A stretch of 64,000 nt of DNA from Coriolopsis trogii (taxonomy: Eukaryota; Basidiomycota; Agaricomycetes; Polyporales; Polyporaceae). The notes under the pieces were generated by a model, which searched no databases, had not been told where the DNA came from, and worked only from the letters and a program-made list of their open reading frames with translations. Positions 11,734-23,068 of this stretch are shown here, one piece after another. Numbering within the stretch: position 1 is the first letter of the stretch; each line of letters begins with the position of its first letter. Location: contig JAHYIO010000036.1 of the NCBI GenBank assembly GCA_020543525.1, positions 2,294,001 through 2,358,000 on the forward strand, given 5' to 3'. The translations under genes and the position numbers were made by a program.

Positions 11734-12566
11734 GAGGCGACAGAAGAAGTGAGATGTTTATTGTCGGAAAGACATGGTGATACTAGACCAATTCATAGGG
11801 TGCGTTGGTGTAAGACACTGCGTAAAATTCATTACAAATTAGCATGACTCGATCACATACCTCTGTACGCCGTAGCTAATAATGGTCGGCTTAGCTGGAT
11901 AATGTAAATCCAAACCCCGCGCGCTTGACCGATGTCGGACGCCCAAATCTGAATGCTTGCACGTGATTGATGCTTGTGTATGATGTTTTCTATTTGAAGT
12001 AACTTCTCGCTTCCGTGGTGTCACGAACACCAGCACTTCCCCTTCTCTACCAACAATGACAGCCATCTTGCGCTACTAATTGACTAGTGTCTAGCGAATG
12101 TGCCTCCTCAACTTTGAAATCTAGAGCTGAGAGGTACGGTCACTGGTGTCAACTGTGGCAATGTTTTCCTCAGGCTCAACTGCGGGCAGTATAGCTGCAT
12201 ACCCGTATTGAATACTATCCGGCGTTTTGCGTCCCCATACGCGCGTGGAGCTGTCAAACAGTAGCATGGGCTGTGCGACAACAGCACGATGTGGGCACCG
12301 GATGTCTACCTTCTAGCTGCGCGCGTCAGCAATGCATTACACTATCCCCCTGATTCTCCTATGCGAACAGTCAGGGATGTTTCGAGAGGGTCGCGGCTGC
12401 GGTGATAAGGTGCGCCAACCTCGAACAATGTATTCGGATTCTCCAACTATCTCACCAACGTCAAGCGCAGTCTTTAGACATGTCTGGGGCGATGTCAGCA
12501 GCTAGCCACAAGTGGGCGTACATATAAGAATTCGAAAGCCGTTATATCCATACCTCAAACTATAGC
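11734..12566. other. Intergenic region, promoter of the FAD oxidase
   Basis: About 830 bp lie between the lipase stop and the oxidase start. No protein-coding signal is seen. It ends in a clear TATA-like box, listed separately. Confidence 0.5.
12521..12530 (+). promoter_or_regulatory. TATA-like box of the FAD oxidase gene
   Basis: CATATAAGAA lies about 37-46 bp upstream of the ATG at 12567, a typical place for a TATA element in a regulated fungal gene with a short leader. Confidence 0.45.
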
Positions 12567-14615
12567 ATGCGCTCAAAATCAGCTTCGCTTTTCCTCCTCT
12601 CGCTACTCACGACCTGTCTATGGAATTTCCCAGCCAAACTGTTCGCCCTGGCAGCACTACAATGTCGGTGCACTTACGGAGAGTCGTGTTGGCCTAGTGA
12701 AGCCGAGTTTGTCCAGCTTGCAGCACAGGTCTCTCAGCCACTCATCCACCCAGTCCCGCCTGCCGCCCCATGCTACCTCTCGCCGAATTCTACCGAATGC
12801 GCAGATGTGCAACAGGGATGGACGGACGGTAACTGGCGCGCCGACCGAGTCGGGGCGATGCAGAACACCAACTTCGAAACATTCACATTCCCGAACAGCA
12901 CTATCGACGCGTGCTTCCTCAACACCACTCTCGGTGTCCCCTGTGGCCAGGGGAGCGTGCCTCCCATCGGGGTCGACGCGCGGTCGGTCGCGGATGTCCA
13001 GGCGGCGGTCAGATTCGCCGTGAAGCACGACCTACGGTTGGTTGTGAAAAATACCGGGTGAGATTGATTTCTGCTCTTGGGTGCGCTCGTGTTGATACCG
13101 ATTCCTGTCGACGACAGCCACGACTTCCTAGGCAGAAGCAATGGTCGAGGCTCTTTCATGATCTGGACGCACAACCTCAAGAACATCACTGTGCATCCAA
13201 CCTTCACACCTGCTGGTGGGAACGAAACATACGAGTATGGTACATATTTGTTGTCTTGCTGCTCGCAGTTGAGTTCTCTGACATTGGCTGGAAATGGCAC
13301 CAAGCTATGACATTGGAAGCTGGCGTGCAGTGGCACGAAGCCTACTCGGCAGCAAACTCCTCGTCCCGAATTCTTGTCGGCGGTGCCTCCGCGGGCGGTT
13401 CCGTGGGCGCGGCTGGAGGTTGGCTCCTCGGAGGCGGGCACAGTGCACTTTCTCCATCTTATGGCCTCGGTGCGCAGGCACTCTCTTCACATCTACTTAG
13501 CTGCCTTTCGCTGACCGATACCAACTCAGGGATCGATAATGTCCTCGAATTCTCTGTAGTGACGTCCAACGGGAAACACCTCATTGCGAACGCACATCTC
13601 CACTCGGATCTCTTCTGGGCGCTGCGCGGCGGTGGAGGAGGCACCTATGGGATTGTCATCTCCGTCACGTACCGCACGCGCCCCTCCGTCCCCGTCGTCG
13701 CCGTCTTCCTCGCTGCCACCGCGAACGGCTCACAGCCGTCGGAGAACGGTGCGCTCACACAGGCGTTCACGGAGCTCGTGCGCATCACCCCACAGTTAAC
13801 AGATGCAGGCTGGGGCGGATACACAGAGATCACAACCGCCGTCGCCCCGGGCACGATCTCCTATACTCTCTTCTACATCATCCCGAACGTCTCCTGGGCA
13901 CAGGCGAACGCGACCATTGAGCCCTACTTGAGCTACGTCCAGGACATCGCGACGAACTCGAGCGCGTCGGGCAACCCTGCAGAAGGCTTCACCATACAAG
14001 CGGCACTCACGCAGCCGTTCCCGTCGTGGTTCGAGTGGTACACAGCGCTATTCACTGGCCGCTCGGGACAGGTGGGGTTTAATCTAGAGATCGGGTCCAG
14101 GCTCCTCCCCCGGGACGTCGTCGAAGGGCGGTTTGATGATGTGGCGCAGACGCTTTTGAGCATCCCTGGGGGTGCAGACTACTAGTACGTCCTCTGTCGC
14201 CGATATCCAAATATTATGCACTGACCAAGGGTGCTACATGGACAGTCTCGTCGCAGGGGGCGCAGTATCGAAAGTCAGCGAATTTGCGTCAGGCATCAAC
14301 CCAGCCTGGCGCAAGGCGAATGCACACACGGTCGTGGGGGTCTCCTGGGCTGAGGGCGCGTCGGCCGAGACCATTGACGCACAACGCGCTCGCCTGCAGA
14401 AAGAGACGGCGCAATTGCGCGCGCTGGCCCCGGACTCTGGGGCATACTTCAACGAGGCGTCGCTGTACGAGCCAGACCCGGCGCAGACGTTCTTTGGCTC
14501 GCATTACGAGGCGTTGAGGGCGATCAAGGCCGTTTATGACCCCATCGACCTGTTTGTGGTTGCGGAAGGCGTTGGTTCGTCGGAGTGGGACAGGGAGCTG
14601 AAGTGTCGCCTATAA
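12567..14615 (+). CDS. Secreted FAD-linked oxidoreductase (berberine-bridge/VAO type)
   Basis: Exons are 12567-13057, 13118-13239, 13269-13469, 13530-14184 and 14246-14615. Together they give 612 residues in one frame. The N-terminus is a signal peptide (basic MRSK, then a Leu-rich core), followed by a Cys-rich QCRCTYGESCWP. The FAD_binding_4 domain includes LVVKNTGHDFLGRSNGRGS (the conserved Asn-Thr-Gly-His-Asp), GVQWHEAYSAAN, GGGHSALSPSYGLGIDNV and ALRGGGGGTYGIV. The C-terminus has YFNEASLYEPDPAQTFFG and the BBE-domain-like end. Many Asn-x-Ser/Thr sites fit secretion. The enzyme should oxidise a small organic substrate using O2, perhaps a sugar or aromatic alcohol; the substrate is unknown. 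It is the intact paralogue of the relic at 3828-5570, 7 kb to the left. Confidence 0.9.
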
Positions 14616-14804
14616 TTTGATGTGTGGCCGTGGATGCAGTCGATATTTGATGCATGTCTCGTCACTGACAAAGGGATTGTATTCGTCATAGCATTTTAAT
14701 CTCAGAGCTCATGAAAGGTTGTCCTTTCGACCGTGTTTTAGCATGTCTATACTGAGCGGACGGGTGAACTGATCTTGGAATACTTCTCGGTGGCGAGACA
14801 CAAC

Positions 14805-16883
14805 TCAAATCGTTTGGCCTTGGATGATCTGCGCGAAGAACTGAAGGGCAGCCTCGCCCTTGCCTAGCGAACCGGTCGAGAACTCTCCAAGATTGTGTCC
14901 CCTGCACGTACATTGGGATGATTAGCGAACTGATGTTCATCTCGGCGACTTGAACTAGAGAAATGACTCACGCGCCCTCGAAGCGAACGTACGACACAGG
15001 CGCGAGCTGCTTGAACTGTCCGACTCTCTGGCCTTTGACGGTGTAGGGAGTAAACTGAGTAAAGTAGAACTCGGCGTTGATGTCATTGACCTGCAATTGT
15101 TCCACAATACTCGATGAGACACCGGATCTGTCAGTAATGGGCTCACGGAAAGACTCACAAGGGCTTCTGTCATCAGGTGGTTGCCGTAGAAGTCCTGTAC
15201 AGTTGTGAGTTAGGCTAGCGAGTGATTCAAGATGACACCCATACCGCATCACCCGACCAAATGCCAACGACAACGTTCTTGTTGACGAGGGTTTGCAGGA
15301 CTGGACTAGAGTCTCGTGCCCACTCCCCTGTTGTATCAAAGTTATAGTCGACGAAGATGTTATCCTCGGTATAGTTCACGAGTGCCCCAATCTTCGCCTG
15401 TATGCTTGGGTCAGACAACAACCTCGCGGGCGAGAGGTCGGTCGCGTTCGAATTGATGTGGTTCGGGTTAGCGTCGGCACCGTAGAGGGGAGCCACGAAG
15501 TGCGAGGCAGCGGCGAGCGCGGCATCCCAGCAAAGGATCTTGTCGGTGTCTCCGGAGTTGTAACAATTTTGAATCTGACGATGGGTCAGAGAAGGTACCT
15601 GCGGGAATGAAGTATCATACCTTCTCCTGGATGCCGCTGCTGTCTGTTGCAAACCATAAACGTGCCAATTGCAATATCGTGGGTGCAGACACCAGCTGAG
15701 TGTATCTATATAAGCAGTGAGTTATAGGTTCACCCACGTCACTTTCTTCGAATCCTACGGGTTGGTGACTGCATAATCCAAGTAGTAGGGCAATTGCAGT
15801 AGAGGGTGCTGTGCATTACGTTCAGTAAGAGTCAAGCTAGACGTACGACACAGAATTACCATATACGGTCCACCCATGCCAACATTCTTGACATTGATCT
15901 TTGCTCCGGATGTAGTGCCAGCATCAATAGCGTCATTCTGGTTGAGAAAGTACCTGAGCGGCGGCGTGTGAGTTTGATGACGTGTGAGAGTAGGTTGCGA
16001 ACATACGCTGCGAACTTCGAGACCGTGTTGCCGCCGTAGCTATGAAGCGGCGCGTGAGTCCTGAGACTTTTGCAGGCCCTCGACGAGTCCGTACCGTTGA
16101 CTCCAGAGACCGAATGTATTCTTTTGGTACTTTGAAAACCGGGAGTCGGCGAAGAATATTTGGAGGAACTATGCGCGATCGTGAACCAATGTCACCCCAA
16201 GATACCATGATTCGCACTAACCTCCCAGACATCTGCTGCTGCATCCTGGGTAGTACTTGTGTTCCTTGAGCCGTACGAAAAGCCGACGCCCATGATCGGG
16301 TCGATGTATAAGCTGCATCAGGGCACAATGTAATGAGTCGCATGATCGGCACACTACTTATGACGTGACTTACACGTTTGACACTTCGTTGTACGAGTAA
16401 GGGTTGGGGGAAACGGACGCCTCATCGTCGGTGAGGCGACAGGGGCCATTCTCCGTGAAGAGGCCGACCATGCTCGAAGTTCCGCCGCCCTGCAACTGAC
16501 GTGAGCCGTACGCAAATGGGAGCATTGCGAACCTTACGTACCTCCCCTTGAATCCACACTGTCAACGGTGCAGTGTCTGGGTTGTTCCTCGCCTCAAAGA
16601 ACCAGAACCTGGTGTGTATTGAACCATAAAGGCGTGCCTGCAATGCGCATTAGGGGAAGAAGGTTGGAGCTGCGTACCACATGCTAGCGTCCGACGATAT
16701 GTCGCCATAACCGGACGCTTGATAAACTCCTGGCGTTGTTTCGCACACGCCGCTGTTCTCCACGACTCCACGCAACTTGCCAGGGGTAGGTGTGGCGGCA
16801 ATCCGGGGAGCAACAGAGACTCCCATGGAAGGCACTACGAGGAAGAGAGCCGCAAGGGCAGTGGCACGACGCATGATCAGCAT
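14805..16883 (-). CDS. Secreted S10 serine-carboxypeptidase-like protein, nucleophile position Arg
   Basis: The start at 16883 gives MLIMRRATALAALFL, a signal peptide. About nine exons follow. Blocks in order: [49 protein letters not shown] (the oxyanion region), PNPYSYNEVSNV, LYIDPIMGVGFSYG, FGLWSQ-(x)-YGGNTVSKFAAYF, CWDAALAAASHF, VVGIWSGDADFYGNHL (catalytic Asp) and VRFEGAGHNLGEFS (catalytic His). The codon that should be Ser in SYGG is split by the intron 16094-16040 and reads CG+C, Arg. The fold and two triad members are kept, so this may be a catalytically dead or altered family member. The family normally trims C-terminal residues of peptides in the vacuole or outside the cell. The last exon ends QFFAQIIQGQTI. 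It is convergent with the FAD oxidase, about 190 bp apart. Confidence 0.8.
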
Positions 16884-16940
16884 GGTAGGAGACGTCGAGG
16901 GGGCCGAGTCTTCATCGCACCTGTGATCGACAGCTTGCGC

Positions 16941-16946
16941 TTTATA
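16941..16946 (-). promoter_or_regulatory. TATA box of the carboxypeptidase-like gene
   Basis: TATAAA on the minus strand lies about 58 bp upstream of the ATG at 16883, a plausible core promoter for a regulated secreted-protein gene. Confidence 0.45.
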
Positions 16947-19053
16947 TGCTGCCTCATCCGCCCAGAAAGGTGCGTCTTCAGCAGCATCGCATTCCTCCAT
17001 TGCGCATCTTCAACCGCATCTGTACTCAATAAGGAACCGCAGACTCAGTACCGAATTTGTGGTTTAGAACCTTTCAGAAGAGAGGCGCAATCGGCGAATT
17101 TGTCAAGTACGTATGCATGCGGCGCCGGAGTTGCTACCTGCTATGGCAAAAAAGAGACCGTACGATCTTGTGGCCATCTGCTACCCCTGTGTATGATGCT
17201 GCATATCGCCGAGGTCCGTTCGCTTCAGGTCTATACAGCCTGCGCGCGAGCGCTCTGCGGCATTACGCCCTACAAATGGCGTTGAGAGGTCAAGTGGACA
17301 CGAACAGGTGCTCACCGGAAGATTCGCGAGATGACGGACATTTATGCAAGAGTATTCGACCGTTCGGAGTCACGAGGATGCGTCATGCTCGAAGGAAGGG
17401 GCGCCCCTGGAGATTTCTCAGTACGTGCCTCGACTTCGACGGCTTCCTCGATTGAATTGGGTAGGGCCTGACCCGAGAGACACGCCTTAATAAGAATGTC
17501 AAACGGCGAATGCACTGGTTCTGTGCGGTAGAACACATTATTCGTTATCATGCTTCGTACTTCGGTAGGTGAGTCCCTGTCGAGAAATCAGCTAACAAAT
17601 CCTGCACAGAATGGTTATGAGCAGTACGACACTAGACCGATACAACACCAATAGTGACGTCCACAATATTTGGCTGTATATATCAGGAAACAGGCATGTG
17701 CTTCAGCTTCAGGCAAGCCTCCACGCTCTCCGTGTACTTGTTCGGACACGGGTGACTCAAGGGTTGCTATGAGGCTTCTTCCGCCCGTTAAGTCCAATGC
17801 AAGAGTAGTGGGTTGCTGCTGAAACAGTACCCATAAATCGCGACGACCGGTCTGCTCATTGCAAGGCACGAACTCGGTACGTCACGGCGTCAACAGCCTG
17901 CGATGAGAAGCGCTTATGTCTACCGAGGTGGGCCGTCCGAGGCTGACGTCGTTGACCCAGCCGTTGGTGGGTCCCGTGTCTTGTGCGATGTTGAGCAACA
18001 CCCCAGGGAGAACACTGATACCCTTCTGAAGTGTTGGTTGAGTGACTGTTGAGCAGACTCAGACCCAATTCGAGAGAGAACGTACCTCTGTTGCTTGACT
18101 GTTTCTCGCTTGCTCGGCTGCGCTTACAGTGACGACGAAGTCAAGCTGAAGGGCCCTATAACGTCATGCAGGTGCCGGGCCTAGGCTGGGGTGCGCATTT
18201 GAATCTGCCCACCAACGAAAGCTCGGACAGATTCGCATGAGGTCACTACTTCTTCAGGCTCAGATCCAAGCAGTGGTCGTATTTTGGGGACGACCCATCT
18301 GTTCATGGATGCTACTGAGGTGGCTGCTAGCATTCGATATTGGAAATGCATGAAGACACCGCCAACCGGACCCGGGCAAGACGTCGTCTGTTGTTGGCTG
18401 CGGCTTGATCTAATGAGATGTGACGCCTTTCCGGGCGTTGGAAGCCGGGCCTCGTGTGGCGGGTTGGCAGCTGGAATACGGCGGCTGACGTTGGACCGCT
18501 AGAGTCGACGTTCCCCGCCTCGGCAGCCGCTGCGTCGAGCACGCGACCCGTTGTTCGAGTCGAAAGACGGAACACACGAGCCATATCTTAGAGTTCGTGT
18601 GAGAGTGCGCCGTGATAAGAAGCAGATTGCAGTATGGAAGGCGTTGTTCTGAGCTCCAGGACGGACGTAGCGGCGACGCTATGCGAGGCGACTGTACGTG
18701 ATCAGGATCAAAGAAGGCTCCCACCGCCGCCTCTGACGCGCGCCTGGCTGACATTAGAGCGCGTTATTTGTTCGGCTTTGGCGTTCACGTGCGACGTGAC
18801 ACTGTCCAAGGTTGAAATCGCGAACTCAACTATCCTTGTCTTCGCCTTGAACCAGGCTGACACCTCCTCTGTCTCTCCGACAGCCTCCTCCTTCCTCCTC
18901 AACACACACAGCGCGTCGGGGCTCCTTCCTTGCGACATTCCTCCCTCTTCGTTTCGACATTCCATTCCCCCCGGCACTCCCTCGCTGTCACCGACTCTTC
19001 GCACATTTCGCAATTAGTCTTACACCGTAGATACTACATTTCTTCACAACGAG
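16947..19053. other. Long intergenic region before the cyclin gene
   Basis: About 2.1 kb without a supported gene. One minus-strand piece near 18035-17920 reads GISVLPGVLLNIAQDTGPTN then GWVNDVSLGRPTSVDI; this has a protein-like composition and an acceptor-like CAG before it, but no start, no continuation and no family I know. It could be a gene remnant. The right end must contain the cyclin promoter and leader. Confidence 0.45.
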
Positions 19054-21324
19054 ATGGCCAGCAACTTGCGTGTGAGTGCCCACATCGTCGCGCATCACCC
19101 CCGTCGAAGCTAACTCTGACGTGTTGCAAAAAGCTTCCTATGCGAAACCGAACAGGTCCTCAACGTCCTAGGAATGCCGATGAAAATGCAGTAGGCAGAC
19201 ACGTCCGTCAGGGATCCGGCATTGCGCTCGCAGGAGTGTCCAAGATCGCCGCTACTCATGTCGTCAAGAATGGTGTTCAGCGCCCGGTCCTCACCGAAGT
19301 GACCACAACCACCGTCAACCGCACTGGCAAGGTTCGTTTCGCATTCCGTGTGCTCATCCCCTCCCATTGCTTGCGCATGCTCCTGGTGGAACCGTGTCGA
19401 CTATGTTGTGGCATGGCCGTTGCATCATCTAGCCGTCGTCCACATTCGCCGCCGGTGACCCACTCGGTGGCTGGAGGACGCGCTCTAGGCGCCGGTCGCG
19501 CCCGCGCGAACCAAATCGAAGCGACGCGTGATCGCGATGTTTGCCACTTCCGTCATGCGCTTCTTTGACTTCGTGCAGCATCTGCATTGCTTCTCTGGTC
19601 AATCTGTTCAAGAGAACATTAGACGCACCTTCCATCCTTATCGCGTCATGTTGCACAGCATGCGAACATTCCCAATTTACCGACAGACATCCAAGTCTGG
19701 CTCATACAGATCATCATACAGCCTTCTGTTATACAAAGTGGGCTGTGAGGATCTTTGCTCACCTTACTTGATCCCTGACAGGATGTCAATGGCAAACTTT
19801 CCGGCAAGGAGAAGGAGACTGTTGAGACTGGTCTCAAACGTAGTCGGTCTGCTTCCCTCGCCGCCGCTACCGGTCCTCAGCGAGTTCCTCTCGGACCCGG
19901 CAAGGCTGCCCAGGCACAAGTACAAGCTCGTGTCCCCTCCTCCCGCATCTACCGCCCCCAGATACCCCTTCCTTCCTCTCGCCGCATCCCAGTACCTCAG
20001 GATCCCCCCGTACACGTATCCGTTGCCGTCCCTCAACTCGTCGTCTGCAACGAAGATGAGATGGAACTTGAAGATCATGTTGTGTCCGATGTCGTCGAGC
20101 AGTACGTGACCGACGAAGCGGACCTCACAGAGCTTAGCGAGCACGAGGAAGAGCTCCGCCACGAAGAGGACGAGGCTGAAGAGAGCGAGGATGAGGAGCC
20201 CATAGCGAAACGTCCCAGGGTATGGCCCGAGGTCTCTACCGTCCGGGCACACCGCTACAGGTGCGAGCTCGAAGAGATCAAGGAGCGCTTCCATGACGAG
20301 GTGGATGAGTTTGATACGACGATGGTCTCGGAGTATGCGGAGGACATCTTCGATTACATGCAGGAGCTTGAGGTATGTACGACATCTTGAGGTCGACTTA
20401 CGTCCTACTAACGCTGAATTATAGGATGATGTCATGCCTAGCCCCGATTACATGGCTGGCCAAACGGAGATCAACTGGCAGATGCGACAAACCTTGGTCG
20501 ACTGGCTTCTTCAGGTGCACTTGCGTTACCATCTCTTGCCTGAAACGCTCTGGATCGCCATCAACATCGTGGACCGCTTCCTCACGAAGCGTGTCGTCTC
20601 CCTGATGAAACTCCAGCTTGTCGGTGTTACTGCGATGTTCATCGCGGCCAAGTATGAGGAGATTCTTGCTCCTTCGGTCGACGAGTTCGTCTTCATGACG
20701 GAGGGAGGCTACACCAAGGAGGAGATATTTAAGGGCGAGCGTATCATGCTGCAGACGCTGGACTTCAAGATCAGCCACTACTGCTCTCCCTATAGCTGGA
20801 TGCGCAAGATTAGCAAAGCGGACGACTACGACCTGCAGACTCGTACGTTGAGCAAATTCCTGACCGAGGTGACGCTCCTGGACCACCGTTTCCTGCGAGT
20901 GAAGCCCAGCCTTGTCGCGGCCATTGGGATGTACACGGCAAGGCGGATGCTGGGGGGTGATTGGGTAAGTGCCGCTCTCATGTCATGGTCTTATATATCG
21001 TGCGCAATGCGGAGGGCACGATGCATCAAGCTTTTGTCCGCCGTTTTCGCTCGAGTCCTTCTATGCCCACACGTGACGTGATGTGACTGACCCACCTTCC
21101 TTTTATAGAATGAGGCGTTCGTGTACTACTCCGGCTTCACGGAGGAGCACTTACTGCCGGGCCACAAGCTTCTCATCGAGAAGCTCACCGAGGGGGGTTT
21201 CTGCGAGCAACACGTCTGCAAAAAGTACGCGACGAAGAAGTTCCTGAAGGCGTCGCTGTACGCAGTGGAGTGGGCGCGACTGCACCTACACGAGACCATG
21301 GGCGAGGAGATGTACGTTGAGTGA
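19054..21324 (+). CDS. B-type mitotic cyclin
   Basis: Exons are about 19054-19071, 19134-19331, 19782-20371, 20425-20965 and 21110-21324. The N-terminal regulatory region has NADENAVGRH and RPVLTEVTT, a possible RxxL destruction box, then a Glu/Asp-rich acidic stretch before AKRPRVWPEVST. The cyclin box begins YAEDIFDYMQELE, continues with MPSPDYM..QTEINWQMRQTLVDWL and HLRYHLLPETLWIAINIVDR, and contains LQLVGVTAMFIAAKYEEI, the signature of B-type cyclins. The cyclin C domain follows (MLGGDW-NEAFVYYSGFTEE). The product activates Cdk1 at mitosis in the nucleus. An unusually long 450-bp intron (19332-19781) separates exons 2 and 3. Confidence 0.9.
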
Positions 21325-23068
21325 TAAGCTCACCAACTCTTTTCACGCTCCAAGGACTCGTATATGCTGCATATGCCCATGTTGTATGCCACCATTGCCC
21401 ATCTCGTAATATCTGCAGCATCAGTACCCTGTCCCCGCCCGTGGTCGTAATCTCCTTTGTCCATCCATGCCTATCCATTCCTCCCCAGCACGCTACGCCG
21501 ACCCCGTGATCTAGCTCGATTTTCTGGTCCCATCTTCCCACTCCCATTTCTCTTCATCGTTTGCATCTCATCATCAGCATCATCACCACAAGTGTTTGAT
21601 TACTATCACTATCACATCATCATCATCATCATCATCGTCCACTGCGTCCACGTCTCGTCCGTCGCCCTGGCATGTCATCGTTATGTTTGTCATTCAGTTG
21701 CTTTCTTCCGCTCTCGGTTCAGCTCCTCCTAGCCCCTCAACATATGACGGAGACGCGCATTATGCTCGGTGCCGTTATGTCGTGAGGCTTCACGTCTCGT
21801 CTCTGTCTCTCGCCTCTCCGCTTGCCTCCGTCTCTCCTATCGTTTTGTTATGAGCCACAACCACAGTTACCCCGGTCTGTGTACGCCTCACGCACGCGGA
21901 CATACGGACCATCACAATAACACGTCGCGCCCCTCACGCTCGTTTGTCCTGGACCCCGCGTATGCATGTGTATACGTCCATCACGACCTGCTTTGTCCAC
22001 TATGCCCCTTACCTGTCAGTCTCGCCCGGCCACCGCATTCTCCATCTCTCCCGTGATCTGTACGATACATCTTCCGGATTCTTCCTTCTTCTCGCTTGCC
22101 AACCTCTTTCTCGCACTCGCTTTCGTACTCTGAAGCTCGACATGGACTGCGCCATCCGCTCGTTTACTCTTCGCGCGGTCAGTCGAGAAAAGGCCACCTT
22201 GGCCTCGCACGCATCCTTGTTTTATTACTATAAATATTGTCCATGGCAGCTCTTCGTATCCGCCGCATTCTGTTCAACTGTACATCCTGCATTTCTTCTG
22301 GTACAACATGTACCCTAGGCACCCCGCTCGTGAGGCAGCGCTATATATGCACGCTGCTGCGAGTGGTTAACACCCTTGAGGGTTTATCTAGACCTCCTTT
22401 TACTTTACGCCTTTACGCTTCACTTTGCACGCGTCTTTTTCTGGTTCGTTTGGTGGCCGTGGTTGGACTGGCTGGCATCCTTCCGGGGTGGGTATACGTA
22501 CAAGCACCGTTTGTACTTGTATATCTGCGCTGGGCGCCGTGACCGTCTCTGGTCCCTATGAGTCTGTGTTATTTATCAAAAGTATCTCATTGGTCCAGTG
22601 TCGTATGATCGGTCGAGGTGCCCTGGCGGAAGTGTGTGTCGAATGTCGCCGACGTGGTTGGCTCGGGAGGACTCTAGCGAGGAGTCGGGAGCGGGGCACG
22701 GCAGGAGGAGTGCGGGGTAATGCGCGCGCTGGATTGATTTCACGTGGGGGAATTGGAATTCACATGCCGGACCGGGCCGCAGACCGTTGGTTCGCGGATC
22801 AGTGACGCACGTCGCAGCTCGAGTCGGTGTGGACGACTTGCCCCGGTGCAGCCCCGGTGATCCCCAAATATTCCTCCATCAGCGGCTTCTGGCGCGCTGC
22901 TTGCTCCTCCGCATACATCTGTCAACCCCAATTGCCTTCTGCTCGTGATTTGTCGCGGGTGCAGTTGCTGCGTTATATCTTGTCACCACCTCTTTCTCCT
23001 CGACCACTTTCTGCCGTCGACTTGTACATCTCTCTCCCACATATCCCCGGGCGAAACAGACTGAGGCT
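21325..23068. other. Intergenic region between cyclin and acyl-CoA dehydrogenase genes
   Basis: About 1.7 kb, pyrimidine-rich on the plus strand in its first part. This is probably a long cyclin 3' UTR and the promoter of the next gene. It includes a small ATC microsatellite (listed separately). No supported gene. Confidence 0.5.
21615..21636 (+). repeat. (CAT)n microsatellite
   Basis: Seven tandem CAT/ATC units lie in the region just 3' of the cyclin gene. A less regular CAT-rich patch precedes it at about 21568-21590. Confidence 0.8.
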
